Notes: generated by a model from the letters alone, not told the origin. DNA of 6,092 bases from CAZAQB01 sp964487155 (GCA_964487155.1 CAZAQB010000188.1:1-6092); one strand, 5' to 3'; shown: positions 1 through 5,723, numbered from the stretch's first letter. A program made the numbers and translations.

Positions 1-1
1 G

Positions 2-541
2 TTCGACGTGCTGGTGGGCATCAACCTGCTGCGCGAGGGCCTGGACATCCCCGAGGTGTCCCTGGTCGCCATCCTGGACGCCGACAAGGAGGGCTTCCTG
101 CGCTCCGAGCGCTCCCTGATCCAGACCATCGGCCGGGCCGCCCGCAACCTGCGCGGCACGGCCATTCTCTACGCCGACGCGGTGACCGACTCCATGCGCC
201 GGGCCATGGACGAAACCGAGCGCCGGCGCGAGAAACAGACGGCCTTCAACGCCGCGCACGGCATCACCCCCCAGGGGGTGCGCAAGGCGGTGGCCGACGT
301 GATGGAACGCGAGGGCGTCGGCGGCCCCGAGACCGCCCGGCGCCAGGCCCGGGAAGTGGACGAGGCGGCCCCCTACGCCCGGCTTGCCACCGCCGAGGCG
401 GTGAAGCGCATCAAGGAGTTGGAAACCCGCATGCACCAGCACGCCCGCAACCTGGAGTTCGAGGAGGCGGCGCGGCTGCGCGATGAGATCCGCCGCCTGG
501 AGCGCCACGCCCTGGGCCGGCCGGACGTGGAGAGCGCCTGA
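2..541 (+). CDS. uvrB: UvrABC system protein B, C-terminal part (5' truncated by window edge)
   Basis: UvrB is the DNA-damage verification helicase-like subunit of the UvrABC nucleotide excision repair nuclease. It is loaded by UvrA and then recruits UvrC. About 179 residues are visible, roughly the last quarter of a protein usually near 670 aa, and the frame is open to the left edge. Visible in order: the end of the second helicase domain with LREGLDIPEVSLV and DADKEGFLRS, helicase motif VI QTIGRAARN (about residues 45-53 of the fragment), the conserved FNAAHGITPQ linker, and a C-terminal UVR domain (RIKELETRMHQHARNLEFEE then AARLRDEI) that contacts the UvrC UVR motif. It ends in TGA at 539-541. 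The next gene begins 74 bp downstream on the same strand. Nothing suggests decay. The assignment is firm from the motifs. Confidence 0.97.
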   Translation, partial: FDVLVGINLLREGLDIPEVSLVAILDADKEGFLRSERSLIQTIGRAARNLRGTAILYADAVTDSMRRAMDETERRREKQTAFNAAHGITPQGVRKAVADVMEREGVGGPETARRQAREVDEAAPYARLATAEAVKRIKELETRMHQHARNLEFEEAARLRDEIRRLERHALGRPDVESA

Positions 542-554
542 GGTGGTTGATGGG

Positions 555-578
555 TGAATCAGTTAATCAGTGAATCCG
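555..578. repeat. Three tandem 8-bp units in the uvrB-osmC gap
   Basis: TGAATCAG (555-562), TTAATCAG (563-570) and TGAATCCG (571-578) follow each other directly between uvrB and the OsmC-family gene. The stretch is noticeably A+T richer than its surroundings. It could be a remnant of a simple repeat or part of a weak promoter; no paired -35/-10 boxes were convincing. Confidence 0.5.
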
Positions 579-615
579 CTGGGACGCGGCGGCAGGGTCA
601 GGGGGAGGTCTCGGC

Positions 616-1095
616 ATGAGCGAGGGGCGCGAGCATGGTTATGGGGTGCAGGTTCGCTGGACCGGCAACCAGGGGCAGGGCACGGCGGGCTACCGGGCCT
701 ACTCCCGGGAGCACGAGATCCACGTGGCCGGCAAGCCGGTGCTGGTGGGTTCCGCCGACCCGGCCTTCCGGGGGGATGCCTCCCGGCACAACCCCGAGGA
801 CCTGCTGGTTGCGGCGCTGTCCGCCTGCCACATGCTCTGGTACCTGCACCTGTGCAGCGATGCCGGCATCGTGGTCACCGGCTACACCGACGAGGCCGCC
901 GGGACGATGGTGCAGGATGCCGACGGCGGCGGGCGCTTCCGGGAGGTGACGCTGCGCCCGGCGGTGAGCCTGGCGCGGGGTTCCAACGCCGACCGGGCCC
1001 GGGAGCTCCACGAGCAGGCCCACCGGCGGTGTTTCATCGCCAATTCCGTGAACTTCCCGGTGCGCTGCGAGGCGCATGTGCAGCTGGGGGGATGA
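616..1095 (+). CDS. OsmC/Ohr-family protein (thiol peroxidase-like)
   Basis: A 159-residue protein of the OsmC superfamily, whose characterised members reduce organic hydroperoxides in the cytoplasm with a pair of cysteines. The N-terminal half has the family pattern with strands, then RHNPEDLLVAALSACHMLWY (residues 57-76), where C71 is the expected peroxidatic cysteine on the central helix. The second conserved cysteine is C139 in RRCFIANSVNFPV (137-149). C80 and C151 are extra. The length is normal for OsmC-type members. The start is supported by GGGGGAGG at 601-608, seven bases before ATG. The exact subfamily (OsmC, Ohr or the YhfA type) cannot be settled by eye; the CHMLWYL motif favours the general OsmC-like peroxiredoxin group, so no symbol is given. 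It may be co-transcribed with uvrB. Twenty bases after its stop lies a strong REP-type hairpin. Confidence 0.92.
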   Translation: MSEGREHGYGVQVRWTGNQGQGTAGYRAYSREHEIHVAGKPVLVGSADPAFRGDASRHNPEDLLVAALSACHMLWYLHLCSDAGIVVTGYTDEAAGTMVQDADGGGRFREVTLRPAVSLARGSNADRARELHEQAHRRCFIANSVNFPVRCEAHVQLGG

Positions 1096-1115
1096 TGGGC
1101 GCGGAGCCGGGAGAC

Positions 1116-1146
1116 GTCACGTAGCGCTGCGCGCAACGTGACCTAC
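1116..1146 (-). repeat. REP-type hairpin, arm type A, GTAG head on minus strand
   Basis: GTCACGT (1116-1122) pairs with ACGTGAC (1136-1142). After an A-A mismatch the stem continues as GCGC (1124-1127) with GCGC (1131-1134) around the loop TGC. CTAC (1143-1146) follows directly, so on the minus strand a GTAG tetranucleotide stands immediately 5' of the hairpin, the layout recognised by REP-associated tyrosine transposases (RAYT). It lies 20 bp after the OsmC-family stop codon and may also shape the mRNA 3' end. Confidence 0.75.
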
Positions 1147-1202
1147 GGGGTGCTACAAGCGCAACAACGCACGGTACCTGGTAACCCCAATGCCGTGAAG
1201 AT

Positions 1203-1233
1203 GGTGGGCTTCGCTGCGCTCTGCCCACCCTAC
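1203..1233 (-). repeat. REP-type hairpin, arm type B, copy 1
   Basis: GGTGGGC (1203-1209) pairs with GCCCACC (1223-1229), enclosing TTCGCTGCGCTCT. CTAC (1230-1233) adjoins the stem, giving GTAG on the minus strand. The N gap begins with the next base. Confidence 0.75.
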
Positions 1234-1333
1234 NNNNNNNNNNNNNNNNNNNNNNNNNNNNNNNNNNNNNNNNNNNNNNNNNNNNNNNNNNNNNNNNNNN
1301 NNNNNNNNNNNNNNNNNNNNNNNNNNNNNNNNN
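1234..1333. other. Assembly gap of exactly 100 N
   Basis: One hundred Ns join two contigs. The last 55 bases before the gap (1179-1233) are identical to the first 55 after it (1334-1388), so the contig ends dovetail. The round number suggests a placeholder, not a measured distance. Confidence 0.98.
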
Positions 1334-1357
1334 TGGTAACCCCAATGCCGTGAAGAT

Positions 1358-1388
1358 GGTGGGCTTCGCTGCGCTCTGCCCACCCTAC
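1358..1388 (-). repeat. REP-type hairpin, arm type B, copy 2
   Basis: Identical to the type B hairpin before the gap: GGTGGGC (1358-1364), GCCCACC (1378-1384), CTAC (1385-1388). Because the contig ends overlap, this may be the same physical copy as the one at 1203-1233. Confidence 0.7.
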
Positions 1389-1428
1389 ATCCTCTGATCG
1401 ACCCCGGAGGCCGGGCCGGGCCGCAGAC

Positions 1429-1457
1429 GCCGGATGCGCTGCGCTTATCCGGCCTAC
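1429..1457 (-). repeat. REP-type hairpin, arm type C short form, copy 1 (E. coli REP-like)
   Basis: GCCGGAT (1429-1435) pairs with ATCCGGC (1447-1453) around GCGCTGCGCTT, followed directly by CTAC (1454-1457). Head (GTAG) and stem are on the minus strand. It resembles the short-loop REP type of E. coli and faces the inverted long form at 1495-1529. Confidence 0.8.
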
Positions 1458-1494
1458 GCCCTTCGATCGACCCCGGGGCGGGGCCGGGGCCCGC

Positions 1495-1529
1495 GTAGGC
1501 CGGATAAGGCGCGCAGCGCCGCATCCGGC
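1495..1529 (+). repeat. REP-type hairpin, arm type C long form, copy 1 (E. coli REP-like)
   Basis: GTAG (1495-1498), then GCCGGAT (1499-1505) paired with ATCCGGC (1523-1529). Inside, GGCGC (1508-1512) pairs with GCGCC (1516-1520) around the loop GCA, with an AA/GC internal mismatch between the two stems. This interrupted stem is the classical REP/PU layout. It is in inverted orientation to 1429-1457, so the pair forms a BIME. Confidence 0.82.
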
Positions 1530-1584
1530 GTTGGCGCTGGAGCGCAACAATTACCGCTACCTGGTAACCCGTAGCCGCAAAGAC

Positions 1585-1615
1585 GGTGGGCTTCGCTGCG
1601 CTCTGCCCACCCTAC
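1585..1615 (-). repeat. REP-type hairpin, arm type B, copy 3
   Basis: GGTGGGC (1585-1591) pairs with GCCCACC (1605-1611), and CTAC follows at 1612-1615. The hairpin is identical to the other type B copies although the sequence just upstream of it has diverged. Confidence 0.75.
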
Positions 1616-1656
1616 ATCCTCTGATCGACCCCGGGAGGCCGGGCCGGGCCGCAGAC

Positions 1657-1685
1657 GCCGGATGCGCTGCGCTTATCCGGCCTAC
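1657..1685 (-). repeat. REP-type hairpin, arm type C short form, copy 2
   Basis: GCCGGAT (1657-1663) pairs with ATCCGGC (1675-1681), with CTAC at 1682-1685. Identical to 1429-1457. Confidence 0.8.
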
Positions 1686-1722
1686 GCCCTTCGATCGACC
1701 CCGGGGCGGGGCCGGGGCCCGC

Positions 1723-1757
1723 GTAGGCCGGATAAGGCGCGCAGCGCCGCATCCGGC
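1723..1757 (+). repeat. REP-type hairpin, arm type C long form, copy 2, next to queD stop
   Basis: GTAG (1723-1726), outer stem 1727-1733 with 1751-1757, inner stem 1736-1740 with 1744-1748. Identical to 1495-1529. Only eight bases separate it from the queD stop codon, so it lies in the 3' untranslated end of the xseB-ispA-queD transcript. REPs in this place are known to stabilise or attenuate mRNA; that role here is inferred. Confidence 0.82.
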
Positions 1758-1765
1758 GTGCCCGA

Positions 1766-2155
1766 CTAGCCCCCCGCCGTCTCCGTGTAGCGCACCGCGG
1801 CCCGCGGGGTTTCCCAGATGGTGACCGCCGTCACCCGGGCCGGGTGGTCTGAGAGGCTGGCGGCCAGGCGCCGGTAGACCACGGCGGCCAGGTGCTCGGC
1901 GGTGGGGTTGACGCCGTGGAAGTCCGGCAGGTCGTTCAGGTGGCGGTGGTCCATGTCGTCCACCACCTCTTTCACCAGGGCCTTGAGGTCGGCGAAGTCC
2001 ACGGCCATGCCGATGGCGTCCAGATGCCGCGCCTCCACCTCCACCTCCACGGTCCAGTTGTGGCCGTGCAGGCGGGAGCACTTGCCCGGATGGCCCTCCA
2101 GGATGTGGGAGGCGGCGAAGTCGGTGACGACCTTGAGAGTGTAGAGGGCGGTCAT
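1766..2155 (-). CDS. queD: 6-carboxy-5,6,7,8-tetrahydropterin synthase (QueD/PTPS family)
   Basis: A 129-residue cytoplasmic enzyme. QueD converts 7,8-dihydroneopterin triphosphate to 6-carboxy-tetrahydropterin, the first committed step towards preQ0 and queuosine after GTP cyclohydrolase I. Visible are the zinc ligands H17, H30 and H32, the catalytic cysteine C26 in the CxxxHGH motif (C26-H32), the DFADLK segment (53-58), the catalytic Asp-His pair in MDHRHLND (D69-H70), NPTAEHLA (83-90), and WET with the pterin-anchoring glutamate E115. E. coli QueD is about 121 aa, so the length fits. ATG at 2155 is chosen because GGAG lies just upstream and the frame further up runs into ispA. It starts 16 bp after the ispA stop, so it is probably translated from the same mRNA. 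A PTPS-like paralogue with other pterin activity is possible but less likely given the CxxxHGH motif. Confidence 0.92.
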   Translation of the reverse strand: MTALYTLKVVTDFAASHILEGHPGKCSRLHGHNWTVEVEVEARHLDAIGMAVDFADLKALVKEVVDDMDHRHLNDLPDFHGVNPTAEHLAAVVYRRLAASLSDHPARVTAVTIWETPRAAVRYTETAGG

Positions 2156-2171
2156 GAGCTCTCCGGGCCGG

Positions 2172-3056
2172 TCAGTTGTCCCGGCCGACGATGAAATCCG
2201 CGATGTCCCGCAGCGCCTCTGCCTCGGCACCGAACACCGACAGGCTCTCCACGGCGTCGATGGCCAGCTGCCGGGCGAAGCTGCGGGCGTCCTCCAGGCC
2301 CAGCAGGGCCGGGTAGGTGGGTTTGTCGCGGCTGGCGTCGGCGCCGGCGGTCTTGCCCAGGCGCGTGGTGTCGCCCTCGACGTCCAGCACGTCGTCGTGG
2401 ACCTGGTAGGCGAGCCCCAGGCACTTGGCATAGTGGTCCAGGGCCTCCAGGCGGTCGCCGTCCGCCGCCGGCGCGCACAGCCCGGCCAGGGTGGCGCACA
2501 CCCGGATCAGGGCACCGGTCTTGTGAATGTGCATGTTCTCAAGCTCAGCCACGCTGAGCTGCCGGCCCACCGCCGCCAGGTCGATGGCCTGGCCGCCGGC
2601 CATGCCCCGGGAACCGGCAGCCCGGGCCAGCTCCCGCACCATGCGGGCGCGGCGCTCGGGGGCGGGGCCGGGCTCGTGGCCGGCCAGCACCTCGAAGGCC
2701 AGGCTCTGCAGGGCGTCTCCGACCAGCAGGGCGGTGGCCTCGTCGAAGGCCTTGTGGCAGGTGGGCCGGCCCCGGCGCAGGTCGTCGTCGTCCATGCTGG
2801 GCAGATCGTCGTGGACCAGCGAGTAGCAGTGGATCAGCTCCACCGCGCAGGCCGGCCCGTCCAGAGCCTCCGGCTCCACGCCCAGGGCTTTGCCGCAGCT
2901 GTACACCAGCACCGGGCGCATGCGCTTGCCGCCATTCAGCACGGCGTAGCGCATGGCCTCGTGGAGGCGCGCCGGGATTTGGTCGGTGGGGGGCAGCCTG
3001 GCTTCCAGGGCCTGTTCCACCCGTTGCCGGTGACCGGCCAGCAGGGTCTCATCCAT
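2172..3056 (-). CDS. ispA: Farnesyl diphosphate synthase (short-chain trans-polyprenyl synthase)
   Basis: A 294-residue enzyme that condenses isopentenyl diphosphate with dimethylallyl and geranyl diphosphate to give farnesyl diphosphate, the precursor of undecaprenyl carrier, quinone side chains and possibly carotenoids. Seen in order: GGKRMRP (42-48), which binds diphosphate; the first aspartate-rich motif DDLPSMD (83-89) followed by GRP (96-98); GGQ (154-156); KTG (179-181); and the second motif DDVLD (221-225). The length is typical of IspA (about 300 aa). ATG at 3056 overlaps the end of xseB by eight bases, with GAGGGAG at 3066-3072 nine bases upstream, which indicates translational coupling. 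In many gammaproteobacteria dxs follows ispA; here queD takes that position. Product chain length (C10, C15 or C20) cannot be proven by eye, but the context and motif spacing favour C15. Confidence 0.95.
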   Translation of the reverse strand: MDETLLAGHRQRVEQALEARLPPTDQIPARLHEAMRYAVLNGGKRMRPVLVYSCGKALGVEPEALDGPACAVELIHCYSLVHDDLPSMDDDDLRRGRPTCHKAFDEATALLVGDALQSLAFEVLAGHEPGPAPERRARMVRELARAAGSRGMAGGQAIDLAAVGRQLSVAELENMHIHKTGALIRVCATLAGLCAPAADGDRLEALDHYAKCLGLAYQVHDDVLDVEGDTTRLGKTAGADASRDKPTYPALLGLEDARSFARQLAIDAVESLSVFGAEAEALRDIADFIVGRDN

Positions 3057-3306
3057 CGCTGTCGGCTCCCTCGCTGAAGGGTGCGGTGCGCCACTCGCCG
3101 TCTTCCTTCACCAGGGCCTCGACCTTCTGCTCCGCATCCCTGAGGGCCTGCTGGCAGTTGCGGGTCAGGTGCACGCCGCGCTCGAAGCAGCGCAGGGAGT
3201 CCTCCAGGCTGAGCTCGCCTTCCTCCAGTCGGGCCACCAGGGTCTCGAGTTCTTCCAGTGCCGCCTCGAAATCCGGGGCCGGTGGCTGGGATTCGTTGTC
3301 CGCCAT
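3049..3306 (-). CDS. xseB: Exodeoxyribonuclease VII small subunit
   Basis: An 85-residue subunit of exonuclease VII, which degrades single-stranded DNA from both ends to short oligonucleotides. Several XseB chains form a helical bundle on each XseA. Diagnostic sequence is FEAALEELETLVARLEEGEL (13-32) and SLEDSLRCFERGV (33-45), then LTRNCQQALRDAEQKV (47-62), all highly charged and helical. N- and C-terminal tails are short and variable as usual. ATG at 3306 is the only start giving the standard length; GGAG lies about ten bases upstream. It is the first gene of the xseB-ispA-queD operon and overlaps ispA by eight bases. The large subunit gene xseA is not in the window, as is normal for this locus. 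Confidence 0.95.
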   Translation of the reverse strand: MADNESQPPAPDFEAALEELETLVARLEEGELSLEDSLRCFERGVHLTRNCQQALRDAEQKVEALVKEDGEWRTAPFSEGADSDG

Positions 3307-3463
3307 GGGCGATGCGCTCCGGGACGCTGCTCCTCTCCGGGCGCAAGTCTAACGTGCCCATTGCTCGGTCGCACTCGCCGGGCTTGGAGAGCCCGCGTTA
3401 CACTGCGCCGCGTCGTGGGCCGCCGCCGGCCCCGTCCAGCCGTCCCGGAGGGACCGCAACTCC
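3307..3463. promoter_or_regulatory. Divergent promoter region of xseB operon and parE
   Basis: 157 bp separate two divergent starts. A TACACT hexamer at 3399-3404 could be the -10 box for parE, though no good -35 stands 17 bp before it. On the minus strand TAGACT (complement of 3346-3351) could be the -10 box for xseB, with only a weak -35. parE has a clear GGAGGG ribosome site at 3447-3452, 11 bases before its ATG. The location is sound by gene layout; the boxes are tentative. Confidence 0.5.
3379..3395. promoter_or_regulatory. Inverted repeat just upstream of the possible parE -10 box
   Basis: CGGGCT (3379-3384) and AGCCCG (3390-3395) form a perfect six-base inverted repeat with a five-base spacer. 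It covers the place where a -35 element for the TACACT box would sit, so it could be an operator. In such GC-rich DNA it could also be chance. Confidence 0.3.
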
Positions 3464-5356
3464 ATGAACGACCGCTACGATGCCGCCGCCATCGAGGTGC
3501 TCACCGGGCTTGATCCGGTGCGCCGCCGGCCCGGCATGTACACCGACACCAGCCGCCCCAACCACCTGGCCCAGGAGGTCATCGACAACAGCGTCGACGA
3601 GGCCATCGCCGGCCACGCCCGGCGCATCGACGTGGTGCTGCAGGCCGACGGCGGCCTGAGCGTGGCGGACGACGGCCGCGGCATGCCGGTGGACGTGCAC
3701 CCGGATGAGGGCCTGCCCGGCGTCGAGGTGATCCTCACCCGGCTGCACGCCGGCGGCAAGTTCAGCCGCAACAGCTACCAGTTCTCCGGCGGCCTGCACG
3801 GCGTGGGCGTGTCGGTGGTCAACGCCCTGTCCCGCCGCCTGGAGGTGACCATCCGCCGCGACGGCCGCGAGTACCGCATGGCCTTCGAGAGCGGCGAGAA
3901 GGCCAGCGAGCTGGAAGTCATGGGCGAGGTGGGCCGGCGCAACACCGGCACGACCCTTCGCTTCTGGCCCGAGCCCGGCTACTTCGACTCGCCGCGTTTT
4001 TCGGTGCCGCGCCTCAAACACGTGCTGCGCGCCAAGGCGGTGCTCTGCCCGGGGCTGCGCATCAGCTTCATCGAGGAGGAATCCGGCGAGGAGACCGTCT
4101 GGTACTACGAGGACGGCCTCACAGACTACCTGCGCGATGCCCTGACCGGCCGGGACAGGGTGCCGGACCCGCCCTTCACCGGCAGTCTGGCCGCGCAGCA
4201 CGAGGCGGCCGAGTGGGCCGTGACCTGGCTCACGGAGCCCGGCGACGCGGTCCAGGAGAGCTACGTCAACCTGATTCCGACGGTGCAGGGCGGCACCCAT
4301 GTCAACGGCCTGCGCACCGGCCTCACCGAGGCCATCCGTGAGTTCTGCGAGTTCCGCAACCTGCTGCCCCGGGGGGTGCGGGTGACGCCGGACGACGTCT
4401 GGGAGGGGCTCGCCTTCGTGCTGTCGGTGAAGCTCGCCGAGCCCCAGTTCTCCGGCCAGACCAAGGAGCGGCTGTCCTCCCGGGAGTGCGCCACCTTCGT
4501 CTCCGGGGTGGTGAAGGACGCCTTCAGCCTGTGGCTCAACCAGCATACCGGCCCGGCGGAGGCCATCGTCTCCCGCGTGCTGGAGAACGCCCAGCGCCGG
4601 CTGCGGGCCTCGCGCAAGGTGACCCGCAAGAAGATCACCAGCGGCCCGGCGCTGCCCGGCAAGCTCGCCGACTGCACCGCCCAGGACCCCGAGCGCACCG
4701 AGCTGTTCCTGGTGGAGGGGGACTCCGCCGGCGGTTCCGCCAAGCAGGCCCGCGACCGCGAGTGCCAGGCGGTGATGCCCCTGCGGGGCAAGATCCTCAA
4801 CACCTGGGAGGTGGACCCGGCCGAGGTGATGGGCTCCCAGGAGGTGCACGACATCGCCGTGGCGCTCGGCATCGAGCCCGGCTCCGACGATCTCTCCCGG
4901 CTGCGCTACGGCAAGGTCTGCGTGCTGGCGGACGCCGACCCGGACGGCGCCCACATTGCCACCCTGCTGTGCGCCCTGTTCCTGCGCCACTTCCCGGCCC
5001 TGGTGCGGGCCGGCCACGTGTACGTGGCCATGCCGCCGCTGTACCGCATCGACGTCGGCAAGCAGACCTTCTACGCCCTGGACGAGGACGAGCGCCGGGG
5101 CATCCTTGACCGGATCGCCGCCGAGAAGATCCCCGGCAAGGTGCAGAGCACCCGTTTCAAGGGGCTGGGCGAGATGAACCCGGTGCAGCTCCGGGAGACC
5201 ACCATGGCCCGGGACACCCGGCGCCTGGTGCGGCTCACCGTGGAGCAGTGGGACGAGACCACCGGCCTGATGGATATGCTGCTGGGCAAGCGCGCCGCCG
5301 CCCGGCGCCGGGCCTGGCTGGAGGAGCGCGGCGACCTGGCGGAGGTGCTGGCATGA
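3464..5356 (+). CDS. parE: DNA topoisomerase IV subunit B
   Basis: A 630-residue ATPase subunit of topoisomerase IV, which with ParC decatenates daughter chromosomes and relaxes supercoils. The GHKL ATPase domain shows QEVIDNSVDEA with catalytic E38 and magnesium ligand N42, DDGRGMP (69-75) contacting adenine, and the glycine loop GGLHGVG (109-115). The transducer domain follows with QTK (332-334), whose lysine contacts the ATP gamma-phosphate. The TOPRIM domain has EGDSAGGSAKQ (418-428) and DADPDG (490-495) as metal ligands, then RFKGLGEMNP (564-573). The length equals E. coli ParE (630 aa), and RPNHL, YVNLIPT and the absence of the GyrB insertion distinguish it from GyrB. Residues at the known quinolone-linked positions D420, L445 and S458 are wild type by alignment with E. 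coli from memory. The start has GGAGGG upstream. The stop overlaps the next gene's ATG (ATGA). parC is not in the window. Confidence 0.98.
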   Translation: MNDRYDAAAIEVLTGLDPVRRRPGMYTDTSRPNHLAQEVIDNSVDEAIAGHARRIDVVLQADGGLSVADDGRGMPVDVHPDEGLPGVEVILTRLHAGGKFSRNSYQFSGGLHGVGVSVVNALSRRLEVTIRRDGREYRMAFESGEKASELEVMGEVGRRNTGTTLRFWPEPGYFDSPRFSVPRLKHVLRAKAVLCPGLRISFIEEESGEETVWYYEDGLTDYLRDALTGRDRVPDPPFTGSLAAQHEAAEWAVTWLTEPGDAVQESYVNLIPTVQGGTHVNGLRTGLTEAIREFCEFRNLLPRGVRVTPDDVWEGLAFVLSVKLAEPQFSGQTKERLSSRECATFVSGVVKDAFSLWLNQHTGPAEAIVSRVLENAQRRLRASRKVTRKKITSGPALPGKLADCTAQDPERTELFLVEGDSAGGSAKQARDRECQAVMPLRGKILNTWEVDPAEVMGSQEVHDIAVALGIEPGSDDLSRLRYGKVCVLADADPDGAHIATLLCALFLRHFPALVRAGHVYVAMPPLYRIDVGKQTFYALDEDERRGILDRIAAEKIPGKVQSTRFKGLGEMNPVQLRETTMARDTRRLVRLTVEQWDETTGLMDMLLGKRAAARRRAWLEERGDLAEVLA

Positions 5357-5718
5357 AGGCAGGCTGGAAGTTCACGGTGGCGGCCGCCCTGGCCCTGGCG
5401 GCCGGCGCCGCGGCGGCAGGCGAGGCCGACGTGGTGGCGGTGGAGGTGGAGCCCCGGGCCGGGGCCTACACCTTCCACGTCACCGTGCGCCACGACGACG
5501 CCGGCTGGGACCACTACGCCGACCGCTGGGAGGTGGTGGCCCCGGACGGCACCGTGATTGCCACCCGCACCCTGCACCATCCCCACGTCGACGAGCAGCC
5601 CTTCCGCCGCAGCCTCTCGGGCGTGCGCCCGCCGGCCGGGGTGCGCCGGGTCACGGTGCGCGCCCACGACTCGGTGCACGGCTTCGGCGGGCGCGAGGTG
5701 CGCGTCGAGCTGCCCTGA
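5353..5718 (+). CDS. Small secreted protein of unknown function, coupled to parE
   Basis: A 121-residue protein that I cannot assign to a named family. Residues 1-23 form a typical Sec signal peptide: basic start (K2, K6), hydrophobic alanine/leucine core (about 8-20), and a likely signal peptidase I site after the AAAA run near residues 22-23. The mature part, about 98 residues, looks all-beta with alternating valine strands. It has distinctive conserved-looking motifs: GWDHYADRWEV (51-61), HHPHVDEQPF (75-84), PAGV (94-97) and RAHDSVHGFGG (103-113). Clustered histidines H75, H76, H78, H105 and H109 might bind metal; this is inference. ATG at 5353 is preferred over an in-frame upstream start at 5248 because it gives the signal peptide, has GGAGG at 5341-5345 seven bases upstream, and overlaps the parE stop (ATGA), implying coupled translation. 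Confidence 0.85.
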   Translation: MKAGWKFTVAAALALAAGAAAAGEADVVAVEVEPRAGAYTFHVTVRHDDAGWDHYADRWEVVAPDGTVIATRTLHHPHVDEQPFRRSLSGVRPPAGVRRVTVRAHDSVHGFGGREVRVELP

Positions 5719-5723
5719 GGGAA

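Larger units (their letters stand above)
1158..1759. repeat. Tandemly duplicated BIME-like block (two visible copies, N gap inside the first)
   Basis: The same module is present twice. Each copy begins AGCGCAACAA (1158-1167 and 1541-1550), continues with CCTGGTAACCC, a type B hairpin, a linker starting ATCCTCTGATCGACCCC, a type C hairpin, a second linker with TTCGATCGACCCC and G/C runs, and an inverted type C hairpin. The section 1389-1531 matches 1616-1759 with, by eye, a single G insertion as the only difference. The 5' parts of the copies are more divergent (CAATGCCGTGAAGAT against GTAGCCGCAAAGAC). The two linkers in each copy also resemble each other. No open reading frame here looks like a protein. 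The stretch between the OsmC-family gene and queD is therefore purely repeat DNA. Confidence 0.85.

Noticed and set aside
1116..1759. CRISPR array
   Set aside because: The repeats are hairpins of three types in both orientations with conserved linkers. There are no regular unique spacers and no cas genes.
1138..2081. Several open frames through the repeat cluster on both strands
   Set aside because: They are translated repeats (for example VGWAERSEAHH from type B hairpins) or run across the Ns. None has a ribosome site or family resemblance.
2156..2431. Longer N-terminus for queD
   Set aside because: The upstream extension is an out-of-frame reading of ispA. The QueD fold starts right after the ATG at 2155, which has its own GGAG.
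3398..5017. Long minus-strand open frame of 539 codons opposite parE
   Set aside because: It is antisense to a ParE that aligns with E. coli along its whole length. Its product is low-complexity, rich in G, A, H and V, as expected from the complement of GC-rich coding sequence.
5248..5352. Upstream start for the secreted protein inside parE
   Set aside because: It would bury the signal peptide behind 35 arginine- and glycine-rich residues that are a shadow of parE.
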